This document shows, in pieces, positions 1 to 10,619 of a stretch of DNA of 64,000 nt. The position numbers were made by a program, and so were the translations under genes. Within the stretch, counting starts at the first letter, position 1. Every line of letters starts with the position of its first letter. The notes below the pieces were generated by a model. That model was not told the DNA's origin, did no database searches, and saw only the letters and a list, made by a program, of their open reading frames with translations. The stretch spans positions 248,001 to 312,000 of the forward strand of contig JAMZAV010000007.1 in NCBI GenBank assembly GCA_024449915.1, given 5' to 3'. Origin of the DNA: Sweltsa coloradensis. Its lineage: Eukaryota > Arthropoda > Insecta > Plecoptera > Chloroperlidae.

Positions 1-107
1 AGCTGTACTACACGTAGTTAACCTCCTTTGTAAATCAGTTTTTTTTTAACTGAATAGGAGAAAAGTTAAATAAATAAATAAATAAAATAACTATAAAATA
101 ATATAAT

Positions 108-166
108 AATTTATTACACCTACAGGAGTGTTTCCCGATTAATGAAATTGAGAAATAAACCCTCAC
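108..166 (+). repeat. SINE tail fragment (family S1)
   Basis: TTACACCTACAGGAGTGTTT and the following GAAATTGAGAAA match the 3' module shared with copies at 22241, 26928 and 28709. The tRNA head is absent. The rest of 1-298 shows an A/T-rich tract and nothing else. Confidence 0.7.
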
Positions 167-302
167 TCATACCTGCGTTAGGTAACAACATTATAAATCG
201 AGTTTAGATGGTCAGTTCAAAGGCAGCAGAATCGTTGCAGTACTGTTCCAATCTATTCAGATCTACAATGCACCATCAATCCAGATGTTATGAAGTTAAC
301 CG

Positions 303-432
303 TCCCGGTAGCTTAGGGGTAAAGCACTTGACCGGCAATCGGGAGACCGGGGTTCGATACCCCGCTGGGATGTATTTTTTTAATTTCTGGATTGATTTCT
401 ATAAAACCCTACAGGGATAATAAATCACTTTC
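303..432 (+). repeat. tRNA-derived SINE (family S1) with a nearly intact cloverleaf
   Basis: 303-370 folds as a tRNA: 7-bp acceptor (TCCCGGT with GCTGGGA), D arm CTT...AAG, anticodon stem CTTGA/TCGGG with GGC in the anticodon place, and a perfect T arm CGGGG-TTCGATA-CCCCG. Position 33 is C instead of U, and the unit runs straight into the S1 tail (TTTTTTAATTTCTGGATTGA). It is therefore best read as a SINE head with A and B boxes, not a functional tRNA gene. Confidence 0.75.
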
Positions 433-790
433 TAAAATGTTTCTGCTAATACAGATGCCATTATTTTTCTATTACATTTTATTAACGCAATATTTATTAT
501 CATTGTTGTTGTGTGTTACCAAGTTCTGACTTCGACACAAGGAGCGTTTTTGTCCCACAATAATTATCTTCAGAGATGCAGTAGAAAAAATACACAACAG
601 TGGCAGGTGAGTATGATAATGGTCTTTTTTTTTTTCTTTTTTTTTTTCTGTTTATTGTACATAGATCCCTAGAGAATAACATAAATGTACATTCATGGAT
701 ATTATACATTGTCAAACATATGATCTACAAAATACACAATGATTATGTTGCTAAAATAATGAATAATAAAACATTGTGGTAACTCCAGAT

Positions 791-1177
791 TTAACTACAG
801 AACTCATCAATTGAATAAAATGCCTTATCAATAAGAAATGCTTTTAATTTGCTTTTAAAGCAGTCGTCACTGGTATTAATTGTTTTCAACTCCATGGGCA
901 GGTTGTTGTAGAGCCGCCTTCCACAACTTCTGGGGTTCCTGAGACCAGCTGTAGTAGTTCTTACTGATTCAAGATGCAGGTCACCCCGATGCCTAGTATC
1001 ATACCCATGAAAGTCAGAATTCTTTTTAAAGTTAGCTAAATCTTTGCGAACATGTATAACTGATTCGTAAATGTAAAGACCAGCAAGGGTTAGTAAGCCG
1101 AGCTCGGGAAATAGTAGTCTGCACGAATGCCGTTTACCAACACCCACTAGAGTACGCACCGCTCTCTTCTGTATCAA
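791..1177 (-). pseudogene. LINE ORF2 C-terminal segment
   Basis: This 128-residue frame follows the RT: IQKRAVRTLVGVGKRHSC, LFPELGLLTLAGLYIYE, and the end AFLIDKAFYSIDEFCS. RAVR followed by a C-terminal FYS-DEF ending is common to many CR1/Jockey-type ORF2 proteins. A natural stop follows, and the 3' UTR runs to the A-rich tail at about 640. Confidence 0.85.
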
Positions 1178-1890
1178 GAAGATACTGGTGAAAACTCTCT
1201 TGCTAGAAGAGCCCCATAGTATAATACCGTAACGTAAAAGAGACTCAAATATGCAGAATAAACAATCTTAGCAGAACTAAGGCCAATACGCTGTCTGATA
1301 ATTCTAATAGCAAAGCAGGCTTTACTTAGCTTCTTAATAAGGTTGTCAGCTTGCGAGTCCCACTTAAGTGTTGAGGCTATGGTAAGTCCAAGGGAAACTA
1401 CAGTTTCAGCCTCGGGCAACAAGTGCCCCTCGAAGTGTAGATTCAGCTTGCTGACATTACTGGCATTACTGGGGTTGAGACTAAAGAGTGTAGTTGTAGT
1501 CTTCTCTGCATTCATCGCAAGCTGATTTTCGTAAAGCCATGCAGCTTCCTGGTCCAGTTCTTTTTGCGCGGCTTTGATGACTTCAGTGATGTATTTCCCC
1601 CAGCAAACGTAAGTAAAGTCATCTGCGTACATATAGACTTCACACCTCGGAGTACACGGTTGTAGATCATTCACATAAACAAGGAAGAATGTTGGCCCAA
1701 GTACAGTGCCTTGTGGTACCCCGGTAGTGGTCTTCATCCAAGATGATCTAACCAATTTGGTCCTTCCGTCATCCGAATCTCTGACTTGTACCGACTGTTC
1801 TCTACCCTCCAGGTAGGACGCAACCCATTTTACAATATAGTCTGGAAAGCCCAATGCTCCAAACTTACCAACAAGCCTATTGTGGTTCAC
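1174..1890 (-). pseudogene. LINE reverse transcriptase, catalytic core segment
   Basis: It continues the RT: VNHNRLVGKFGALG, TTGVPQGTVLGPTFFLVYVN, then YMYADDFTYV with the YADD catalytic box. It ends out of frame near 1245; past that point the correct text (SLLRYGIILWGSSSKRVF) is read in another phase, so a second single-base change has occurred. Confidence 0.9.
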
Positions 1891-2738
1891 GCAGTCAAGG
1901 CTTTTGACATGTCACAGAATACGGCCAGTGCAGAGTCCCCAGCGTCGATGGTTTCGCTTAGTTTTTCTATTACTCCACATAAGGCTGAGGTTGTAGATCG
2001 GCCCTGACGGAAACCGTGTTGACTGTTAGTAAAGAGCAAGTTAGATTCTAAATACTGTATGATCCTAGCTTTCACAAGCTTTTCTAAAACTTTGGACAAG
2101 GCTGTAACCAAGGCAATAGGGCGATAATTGCCAATCACTGATTTGCAGCCCTTCTTGTGTATCGGGACCACAAGGCTGTTCTTCATCGCCTTTGGGAAGA
2201 CCCCGAGTTGTAGCGATGTGTTAAAGATTGTTGCAAGAACATCCGCAACCGGTCTGGAACATCTACGGATAACGCGGTTCGGAATTTCATCCACACCAGC
2301 AGAGAGAGTGTTCCTTAGGGTCCTGGTAATGTTGAGGACTTCAGTCCCTGTAATGGGTTCACAGGGGAAAGGCGTTGAAGTGACCAGCAGGTCCTCCTCC
2401 TGTATGCCAGAATTATGTACTCCAGGATCCACCAGAGGGGGGGTCCTACTCTTAATTATGCTTTCTGCCGCTGTTACAAAAAACCTATTGAAGCTATTTG
2501 CAACTTCGGTTGGTTCTGAAATAACCTTGTTTTCTAGGCTAAGGTGGATCGACGTAGGCTTTGCTTTATTGCCGTGAAGTTCACCGTTTACTATCTTCCA
2601 GACTGCGGCACTCTTGTTAGCTGCTGTGTTTATTTTCTTATTGCAGTGGAGTGATTTTGTTAGTTCAATAATAGTTTTATACTTTTTCTTTATCTCCCTG
2701 TAAAGTATTTCCTTGTCTGGAGTTCTCCAATCGTCCAA
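1887..2738 (-). pseudogene. LINE reverse transcriptase, N-terminal segment
   Basis: This 283-residue frame contains SAGVDEIPNRVI, VVPIHKKGCKSVIGNYRPIA and NSQHGFRQGRSTTSAL (RT motifs 0-2), then AVFCDMSKAL, where the first catalytic Asp motif should read F/D-x-S-K-A-F-D. One T appears to be missing from the codon after SKA (about 1900), which shifts the frame to TGA. The next frame resumes at VNHNRL. Confidence 0.9.
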
Positions 2739-3769
2739 TCTTCATATGCCTTCCGACATCTTTTACCCCATTCTTTCACTTCTGCAGTAACCCAGGTCTT
2801 TGTGTTATCCTGGTGCTTTAGTGGCTGAAGGGGGAGTGACCTATCAAAACAGCATTTGAATTTATCAAGAAAGGTATTATACATAAAGTCTACATTATTT
2901 GGCTCCGTGAAAACTTCCATCCAGGTTTCTGACGAAATGTTGTTCCAGAATGTGTCGATGCTCCTAACGCTGAAGTTTCTCCGTAACTCTCTACAGTGTG
3001 TAGGCCTAGTCGTTTTGTCAAGAGAATCTTCCTTCTTTCTGTGTAGGAGGTCACTACCGTCAATGTGGCACCATATAGCCCCGTGGTCCGAGAGCCCGTT
3101 GTGGTTCACCTCTATGTTGACTGTAAGAAGATTAGTAGTAAAAACGTTATCGATAATGGTCCCTACCCCCCTTGAATGAAGTCTTGTAAGTTCCTGAACT
3201 CTGGGAGTGTATCCAAATGCCAGTAGCAGGTTTTCAAGATCTCTCTTTGAACTGGAATCCTTGGAGAAATCTACGTTGAAGTCTCCACCTATAAGAGCGT
3301 GTGTTTTCTTTTGGGCCAGAATAGTTAAGCATTTTTCAAGCTGTTGTAGAAACACCTGGTTGCAGCCCGCTGGTGGTCTGTACACGGCAACAATGACGAT
3401 AGGCTGAAGAGTCCCTGTACTAAAGTTAAGTTCAATCCTGGTCGCGGCTACCTCGAAATGATTGGGTATACCTAGCATGTTGATTCTCTCAAATGGCGTA
3501 TGGGTATGGTCTTGCCGCACAAAAATGCACGAACCCCCGTAGGCGGTATTAAGAGCCACTCTGCAGAATGCTGCGGCTAATCGATAGCCACCTAACTGAG
3601 TAAGTTTAATCCGGTCATGGTTCAGCCAATGCTCTGTTAAGCATACCACCTCCGGCCACTGTCCGTCCCTGCAACCAGCCAGGCACTCGTCTAGTTCTAA
3701 TATTTTGTTGTTCTTGAACAAAATCTGTGAACTAATGATGATCTGTATAGGCCTACCGTACAGCATCAA
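2690..3769 (-). pseudogene. LINE EEP endonuclease segment
   Basis: A 359-residue open frame with apurinic endonuclease-like motifs in order: CLTEHWL near residue 43, VAVYRPP near 127, IGGDFNVDF near 160 and LSDHGAIW near 228. These correspond to catalytic Glu, Asp-x-Asn and Ser-Asp-His residues of the EEP fold, which nicks target DNA for target-primed reverse transcription. The frame overlaps the next one by about 49 bases in another phase, which shows a frameshift between endonuclease and RT. Confidence 0.9.
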
Positions 3770-3790
3770 CTACTAGCAGGGGAAGCTATC

Positions 3791-6384
3791 AGCATGTTTT
3801 AAGAGGCTTGCATGCGGAAGCGTCAAGACTCATAGAGAGCAGTAATTTTGAACTTTTCAAATTACATGGAGGGAAACCAACATTTTCTTGTTCTGTTTAC
3901 ACCCACCGACAGATAACTAAATAAATAGGTACCTATTTCTCGTGCCAGCTCTGAAAGTCCATATAAAATTGCAATTTCTGGTCGATATTTTAAAATGGTG
4001 TGTGGCCAAACAGTGCCAATTATTTTGATTGATAAACAAATGTATGCATAGTTTGAAAAGTATGAACAGCATTTTGGCTCAATCATAGTGTTCTGGTGCT
4101 AATTTCATTTTGAACTTTGTCTAAATATACACAATGCTATGCAGCACTTGCATGCTCACATCACCACAATCATGCAGCAACATGCCACAAAAAAGAACTA
4201 ATCTAAAAAAATATATAATAGCAAAGAAAATAACTACTTACTAGACAGGGAGGATCAACAATGGAACACCAACATACCAAAATGACAACTTGAGAACAAC
4301 ATAGTGAATGAAATAAATAGGAAACGAGACAATGCCAGAAAAGAGAAAACCCAATACGTAAGACAACAGAAAGAAAGAGAACAGTGTCGCACACACTAAA
4401 GACAGAGAACAAAGAAAAGAATGTCAACTAGTCAAAAGTTATACAGTTCTAAGAAAGAAGACCAATGTGACTAACGCAAAAAGATTAATGATACAACACA
4501 GTACGTAGTACAACTAAGCCAAGTACCATAAACCTCTTCTACCGCACACGGAACAGAGTCGTGTTGCATAGGCTCGATGCATACACCTGAAACATCACGA
4601 CTCGCTTAGCCACTGATCAGATTCCACCTTAATAAATTAGTGCTTGTTTGTTTTCTGTATACTTGTGGACTGTGGTATAGTTGTGCAGTATTTATTGGTA
4701 GTTTTCACTATGTATTTTGTTCTGAAGACAGTTTATTCATACATTTTTATGTTTCAAAGACCCAGCATTATAAATGGAACAGAGCACCTATTGCCCCTGA
4801 GTCTCAAAGCATGTTCCGCACATCCTTAGTTTTCATATAGCTGTACCGATTTCTAAACAAGCTACATTATTTAGAATGTTAACTGACACTTTACTTGTGG
4901 TTCTTCCATGCGGTTGCCCCGCATCCCGCATTGAACCTGAAGCAATGTTTTACATGTCCTCTGTCACACTTGAGGCTCACTGTATGCATTTGTTGTGTTA
5001 ATGTGTTAACATTACTAAAACAATAACTTGCCTTGCAATGTTTTTCAGAAAACATACTCAATTGAATTAATTCAGTAAAAAAAGTTTTGTTCTATTTACA
5101 AAAGGAGGGCACAATAATATTGAGTTGGCAACAATTTTGCAGTAAATAAAAACTAAAATGTGCTTAAATCATATATGTAGTAAAGTAATATCAAATACTG
5201 CAAAATTTTTAGGGTATACGGGAGCATGTAAGCATGTAATTCAAAATGTTGAGAAGTGTTGCCAACTTAGTTACAGTACCATACATATTTTGTTATGTAC
5301 CTACTAGGCCTACTTTTTGTCAGTGGCATTGTTGATAAATGAGAACTGCATGATGTTGTAGTCCAACCGCAAATCTGTCATCGACCCACACGGACCAATG
5401 GTAAGTGTGTCACCGGTCACAGACTAAATGTACTACCGGTAATTAAGAACATTAAAATAGCATGTTCTGCTAGTCTAGTTTCAACATCAAATATCACAAG
5501 TGATGATTGTTGTGTTGTGGTGTTGTTAACCTACTCCTCTTAAACAACATTGTGGAAGGTTCTAAAATAGTTGAAAATCGTTTTATTTTTAGAACAGAAC
5601 CTTTTGAGCGAGGTTCGGATAGACTTATTTTCGAACCGGTGTACACAGCACAACCCTAGTTAACATGTTCAGATTTTCTCTCTCTACTAGTTAGTCTAGA
5701 GAGGAGAGATAGGTGTCTTGAGTGAAGGTAGAATTGGGAAGATGGTGGGAAGATGGAAAGAAAAGGAGAGACTTGGTAAAAATGCAGCAGGATATGAAAT
5801 ACTAGTTATGGAGAGGAGGCTGAAGAAGTTGTGTCAGATCTGGCTAACCGGCAGCTTAGAAAGCCAAAGTAGCATAAGTAATCAGAGCAAATGCCCCCCC
5901 CCCCCCCAACCTAAGAATTACTTTGGAAATGGGGACGAATAAAAAAAAGTAGTTAAGTTACGGTAACTTTTATAATTTTAAAGATGTATTTAAATGAAAG
6001 TTTAGGTTATTAAAAGGCTTACAATCATTTAGAAATAAAAATTTAAATGATATATAATTAATTAATACATTATATACATTCTTCTTAAATTTGGGAAATT
6101 TGTACAAAGGGTTATTTTCAAGGCTTTTCACATCATGCATGAAAACCAAGAATTATGACTAAAGCGTAACCAACAACGTGACATACTCATGAGCATGAAA
6201 CTGATATGCTGAGTTACTACAAAATGCTGTAAGTAAACCCTCGTCAATTTGAAATTGAAGGGAACCGAAAAAAAGTTTTTTAAATAATAAAGTTCAAAGT
6301 AACAAAGTAGTAATTAAAAATAAAAAAATTCCCTAAACATTGATTTTTCAATTTAAAAACTTTTTAATTGTTCTTTATATAATA
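3791..6384. other. AT-rich stretch without recognised gene
   Basis: No exon, TE protein or clear terminal repeat was recognised on either strand. A 14-base C run lies at 5894-5907, and AG-rich sequence at 5690-5830. The open frames here are short and show no known motif. Confidence 0.6.
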
Positions 6385-7034
6385 GGTTGCATTCTGTAGA
6401 AGTGACCGGTCTTCTATTATCGTGTTCCGTAAATCGGATTGGGCGACCACTTCACCATTGCCGAGCGTACTGTTAATATTCGGTCGACCAAAGGTCGCGA
6501 CCGCAATGCCCAACGTCTTGGGCTGGGCGTAGTGGTCGTTTCATTGAAGTATGGCGCCATTTTTGAAATTTATGTTTGCTGATGTGTATTTTGCTGGTTA
6601 CTCATACGTAGATCAACTGTTTAAGCTGTAAAGTCTCGATTAGAATGTTTCGAGAGCATGTGGATAATATGTGGAGATAGGCCTATACATTCGTAAATCT
6701 TCTGTACTTGTTTTATGAGTAGGTCTTGGCCTGGGCTAGTCGAGGATTGTTATGAAACCCTGGCCTAGGGCCGAGATGGCCTGTGCATGAAATATTTATT
6801 TGGCATAGAGCATATGTAAAGACTACACATTGCCTGAAACGCGTATTTGTCACAATTAATTAATACCGTAGTTGCATCTCTTGCACGTTCCATTGCCATT
6901 TTGCCGCTGACAACTTTGAACTTTTCTAGTTCAGATGATCCGTTGTAGGTTTCGACCAAAGCGACAACCACTGGTGACGACACGACCTATTGACGACAAG
7001 TCCGGTCTACCGGTCGCTTCTACAAAACGCAACC
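6385..7034. mobile_element. TIR DNA transposon (non-autonomous), ATA flanks
   Basis: The ends are inverted repeats over about 28 bp: GGTTGCATTCTGTAGAAGTG on the left, GGTTGCGTTTTGTAGAAGCG reading in from the right, continuing to GACCGGT. ATA flanks both ends (6382-6384 and 7035-7037), a possible 3-bp target duplication as in PIF/Harbinger elements. The interior is richer in G+C and GGTCG words than its surroundings and encodes nothing recognisable. Confidence 0.75.
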
Positions 7035-8836
7035 ATAGTTTAAAATGTGATATATATTTATGTTTTTTTTAGTTTTTGTAGCTCTCTGGGTAATAAAAGA
7101 GCACACATAAAGAGCACATACAAGCTAGGAAAAAGCTAATACTGTAGGCTTATAAAAAATGCTCCTATGTTGAAAAGATTGACCGAAAAAAATCCTTGAA
7201 TTCTTTCATCAGTTGAAAAATGTCTTGGATCTAGCGCACTACTTTAAAAAAGAACATTTGTCTGTTTGGGCCTAAATACTGTTTTGAATTATGAATAAAA
7301 GTGAATTTCAAAGTAACCGTATCTAATACATCTAGTACAATGCAATTCCGACTGTCGGGACCTATGTTATCATTTGAAATACAAATATGTTAAATTTCAA
7401 ACTGAGTTTGAATTAACGAGGGTTTACTGAATTGTATTGTGATGAGATGGTCATGCATACACATTAATTTTGTACTGTATTGTGTAACAATTTCTTGCAA
7501 GAACAGATTTTTGTATAACATGACAATAAAAACAAACAAATCCCAAATCTAACAGTACGTACCTAAATTTGAATTTAGTAAACAATACAATGTGCCTAAA
7601 ACAACAGTTAGGTCTACGTGTCATAGAATAAAATGTGTGCAGATTTCATTTTCTCTGCAAATTATTTCTCATTCAATTTTGGTGGGCACCCTAAGACAAA
7701 ATATAAATGCATATTTAATTAAAAATTAATTATGCATGTGCAAATTCTGCTCACCAAGCTTCCTTACCTCTTGAAAACCCTTTGTTGTGATGGACAGAAA
7801 ATAAAAACAGAAGAATATGTAAATTAGTATGATTCTGCTGGTTATGTATAGTCTATAATTTGTATACCTATAGACCTATATTGTGTTTATTAGTGTTATA
7901 ATATTTTATAGCCAAATTAAATACATAAATTGTACACAATGTATTTTTCTATTGGCTATAAACAAATAAATTGAGATTGAAATGCTGAACGGAATGTGTG
8001 TTTGGCTGTTTGCCTTGTTTCTCATTCATAGAGGCTTGACATTTGTAAAAAAAATTACATCACACATTTCTACTTATCTTTCACATGAAATTTGGGGAAA
8101 ATGCATTGTGAGATGACAGTTTAATAACAAGATCTGTTTGCTCAGAATAATTTGTCTAGACTTCTGTATGTTTGATAATAAGTTCTACGCCTACTCTATT
8201 GTGTTTGATGAATGGCACACTTGCGACAACACTCTAAATGAAAACAATACATAAAACTGTTGCATCATAACATAACACTTAGAAACATGTCCCGGTACGT
8301 TAATAAAACATATTTGTTGTCATAAGAGTTTTCAGGAGCTTTCTACAACACGAATGAACACAAAATGTTTAGGCAATTGTGTTTCACATGAAAATATTTC
8401 ATTACCGGTACTAGCCTAGATTAAGACTTATGAGCTTAGCCAAACTCTAATGCTCACGCTCAGGTGTTGCCGATTGCAGCTGAAAGGTTGGAAATATCAC
8501 TACCAAATTTTGCATGAATGTTAATAGAGTACCTTTTTATTGATATCCATACTTGGTTGCCAAGAACTAGCCTTACAAAATCGTTGTGAAAGGTAAGTAC
8601 AAAACGTGAAAAAATGGGAAATCTAAAACATAGTTTTCAATTCAGGAAATTCCCATCAAACAGTTTATCTTACAGTTAGTATTCAAATAGACCTACGCAT
8701 TCACATTAATACATTAATATCCAGTATGAAAATTTGTGTTTAAAAAATCTGTAACTTGGAATAAATTCCCAAAATTCACCAAAATTGATTAAATTATGTA
8801 GATTTCACGAATTTGTATTCAAAACTGATGAGTTAA
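7035..8836. other. AT-rich stretch without recognised gene
   Basis: Mostly A/T-rich single-copy-looking sequence. I looked for the next CadN exon (the DREQ-type strand expected after E12) and did not find it here. Confidence 0.55.
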
Positions 8837-9626
8837 TTGGATGAGCGTAGCGAGCGAAGCAAAGATTCCATTTAACTACACTGGAGAAAAAAATCCGTAA
8901 TGTTTTTTTTTTCCTTTCTTTTTTTCTGTTGGGTATTTTTGTCTGTTTGTTAACACGATTCCGGCTAAACCAATACTCCAATTGCGATGAAATTTTCTGG
9001 AGACCTTCGAAATCTCTGAACTTAGAACTGCCACGTTTTTGAGCGCAATCGGAAAATTATTTCTCATTAAAAACGCAATTTTACGATTTTTTTTTATTTT
9101 TAAAAAAATTTCTTCAGCTTATAACACCTACATGCTTTATCCGATTTTAATGATTTTTTCACAGAACCATAATTTTATGAATTATTATTAAGGTATTTGT
9201 GTGAAATTTGAGCGCAATCGAAAAACTATTTCTCATGAAAATCAAAATTTTACGTTTTTTTTTTCCTTTTTTAAAACAATTCTTTGACTTATATAATACC
9301 TATTATGCTTCATCCTATTGTAATGATTTTTTCCCAGAACCTTAATTTTATGAATTAATATATTTGTGTAAAATTTGTGCGCAATCGAATAATTATTTCT
9401 TATGAAAATTTCAATATTACGATTTTTCCCTTTTTAAAAATTACGATTAATTAAAAAAATTTAAAATTTAAGTTAATTTTTTATTTAATTTAATTTAATT
9501 TTAAAAAATCTTCAACTTAGTAATGATTTTTTCACAGAACAACAAAAAATCCGCATAACACAATGGCAGCTCAATGCACCAATTACGCTCATCCAACAAC
9601 GCGGCGCGACTTAAGCGTTTTCCTAG
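8837..9626 (+). mobile_element. Helentron-like non-autonomous element (HINE), copy H1
   Basis: It starts with TTGGATGAGCG, followed by TAGCGAGCGAAGC. The inverted copy CGCTCATCCAA lies not at the end but at 9586-9596, followed by a short hairpin (AACGC...GCGTT) and the terminus CCTAG. A terminal repeat at the 5' end with its partner set inside a 3' hairpin is the asymmetric layout described for Helentron-associated elements. The interior has two diverged A/T-rich repeats (GCGCAATCG-AA-A-TATTTCTCATGAAAAT). Confidence 0.75.
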
Positions 9627-10036
9627 TATTTAGAAATACGCGAACTGGATCTCATGGATTGATTCTTTATTAACGTTAGTTTGAAATATGATACCAATGT
9701 TACTAACAGTTTACAAAAAAGAAAACAAAGAAACAGTCTCCCTACAGATGGCAAGTTTAAAGGTTATTTGTAAAAAATGTTTTCAAATATTAATTTTAAA
9801 CAAATTTACTTAACTTTAACAAAAGAGTTGCAAGCTTGCAAAGCTAAATTTGTATGTTTTGGACACAATCATCATTTAAATGCTAATTAAATTAAATTTT
9901 AAAAAATGTTGCGAGAAATCTGAAGTTATTGATAATTTTAAGTGACGACACTTTATTTACTTTTTTTATTTTACTTTAGAACCTCTTTGGAAAAGCATTA
10001 GTCCCCTACTAGTAAAATCAATATTTAAATGACTAA

Positions 10037-10208
10037 GACCCGGTTTTCATTACTAGCGTTCAACGCGAATTGGAACGCGGGTTGAGATTAGCATTGAAAG
10101 CTCTTCGTTGCAACCAGAGACCATTTTAACGAATGCGGGTTGCAATGACAGTTGAAATTTCAACCCGCTTTCCAACTAACGTCGAACGCTAATAATATAA
10201 ACGGAGTC
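10037..10208. mobile_element. MITE with about 50-bp TIRs, TAA target duplication
   Basis: Left end GACCCGGTTTTCATTACTAG and right end (inverted) GACTCCGTTTATATTATTAG stay alignable through CGTTC-ACG and GCGGGTTGA, about 50 bp per arm. TAA flanks both sides (10034-10036, 10209-10211). A 172-bp element with TAA duplication fits the Tourist/Harbinger type. It lies about 100 bp downstream of the E12 donor. Confidence 0.75.
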
Positions 10209-10309
10209 TAAACCCTTGCTCTCCAAAGTCAACAATATTTTTTAATCCCAGGGCCTTTCCACTCATAGCAATGCTACAGAGATATTATAGTAAACAAATA
10301 ATAACTTAC

Positions 10310-10619
10310 GCCTTATTTCGAATTTGCTCTTGATATCCTCGTCTGCATTCTGGTCAATTTTGAAGATAAATGGTGGTCCATTTTCATCACTGTCATAATC
10401 TTTTGCTGTCAACACTGTGATTATGCCAGGTTGTTGATTCTCCTGCCAGACAACTGGGTGAGGCATGTCTAGGAACGGTGCATTGTCGTTGATATCAATC
10501 AGGTTGATCAAGACTTCAGTCGTCTTTGTAAGCGAAGTTGGAGAGCTACCTTCTTCATCCTTGGCACCAACAAGAACTTGCCACTGAGGATAGCCATTCG
10601 GAGGGTCTCGGTCGAGAGG
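10310..10619 (-). CDS. CadN: CadN exon E12 (INDNAPF linker, start of next EC)
   Basis: 103 codons plus 1 nt, acceptor TTTTCAG, donor GTAAGT. It encodes PLDRDPPNGYPQWQVLVGAK, DEEGSS, LTKTTEVLINLIDINDNAPF, then LDMPHPVVWQENQQPGIITV, LTAKDYDSDENGPPFIF, KIDQNADEDIKSKFEIR. PVVWQEN and DYDSDENGPPF belong to the membrane-side repeats. This is the last exon recognised in the window; the rest of the gene is downstream, toward or beyond position 1. Confidence 0.95.

Larger units (their letters stand above)
626..3790 (-). mobile_element. degenerate EEP-endonuclease/reverse-transcriptase LINE (CR1/Jockey-like)
   Basis: A minus-strand non-LTR retrotransposon body: endonuclease, then reverse transcriptase, then the C-terminal region, then an A-rich 3' tail (read on minus) at about 626-650. 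The ORF is broken by at least three frameshifts (about 2700, 1900 and 1245). The 5' end is not defined and no ORF1 was seen, so the copy is probably 5'-truncated. YADD in the RT active site and the NSQHGFRQGRST motif place it in the CR1/Jockey range of clades; I cannot be more exact. It sits downstream of the last recognised cadherin exon. Confidence 0.93.

Noticed and set aside
303..370. Functional tRNA-Ala gene
   Set aside because: C at position 33 and direct fusion to a SINE tail shared with other copies.
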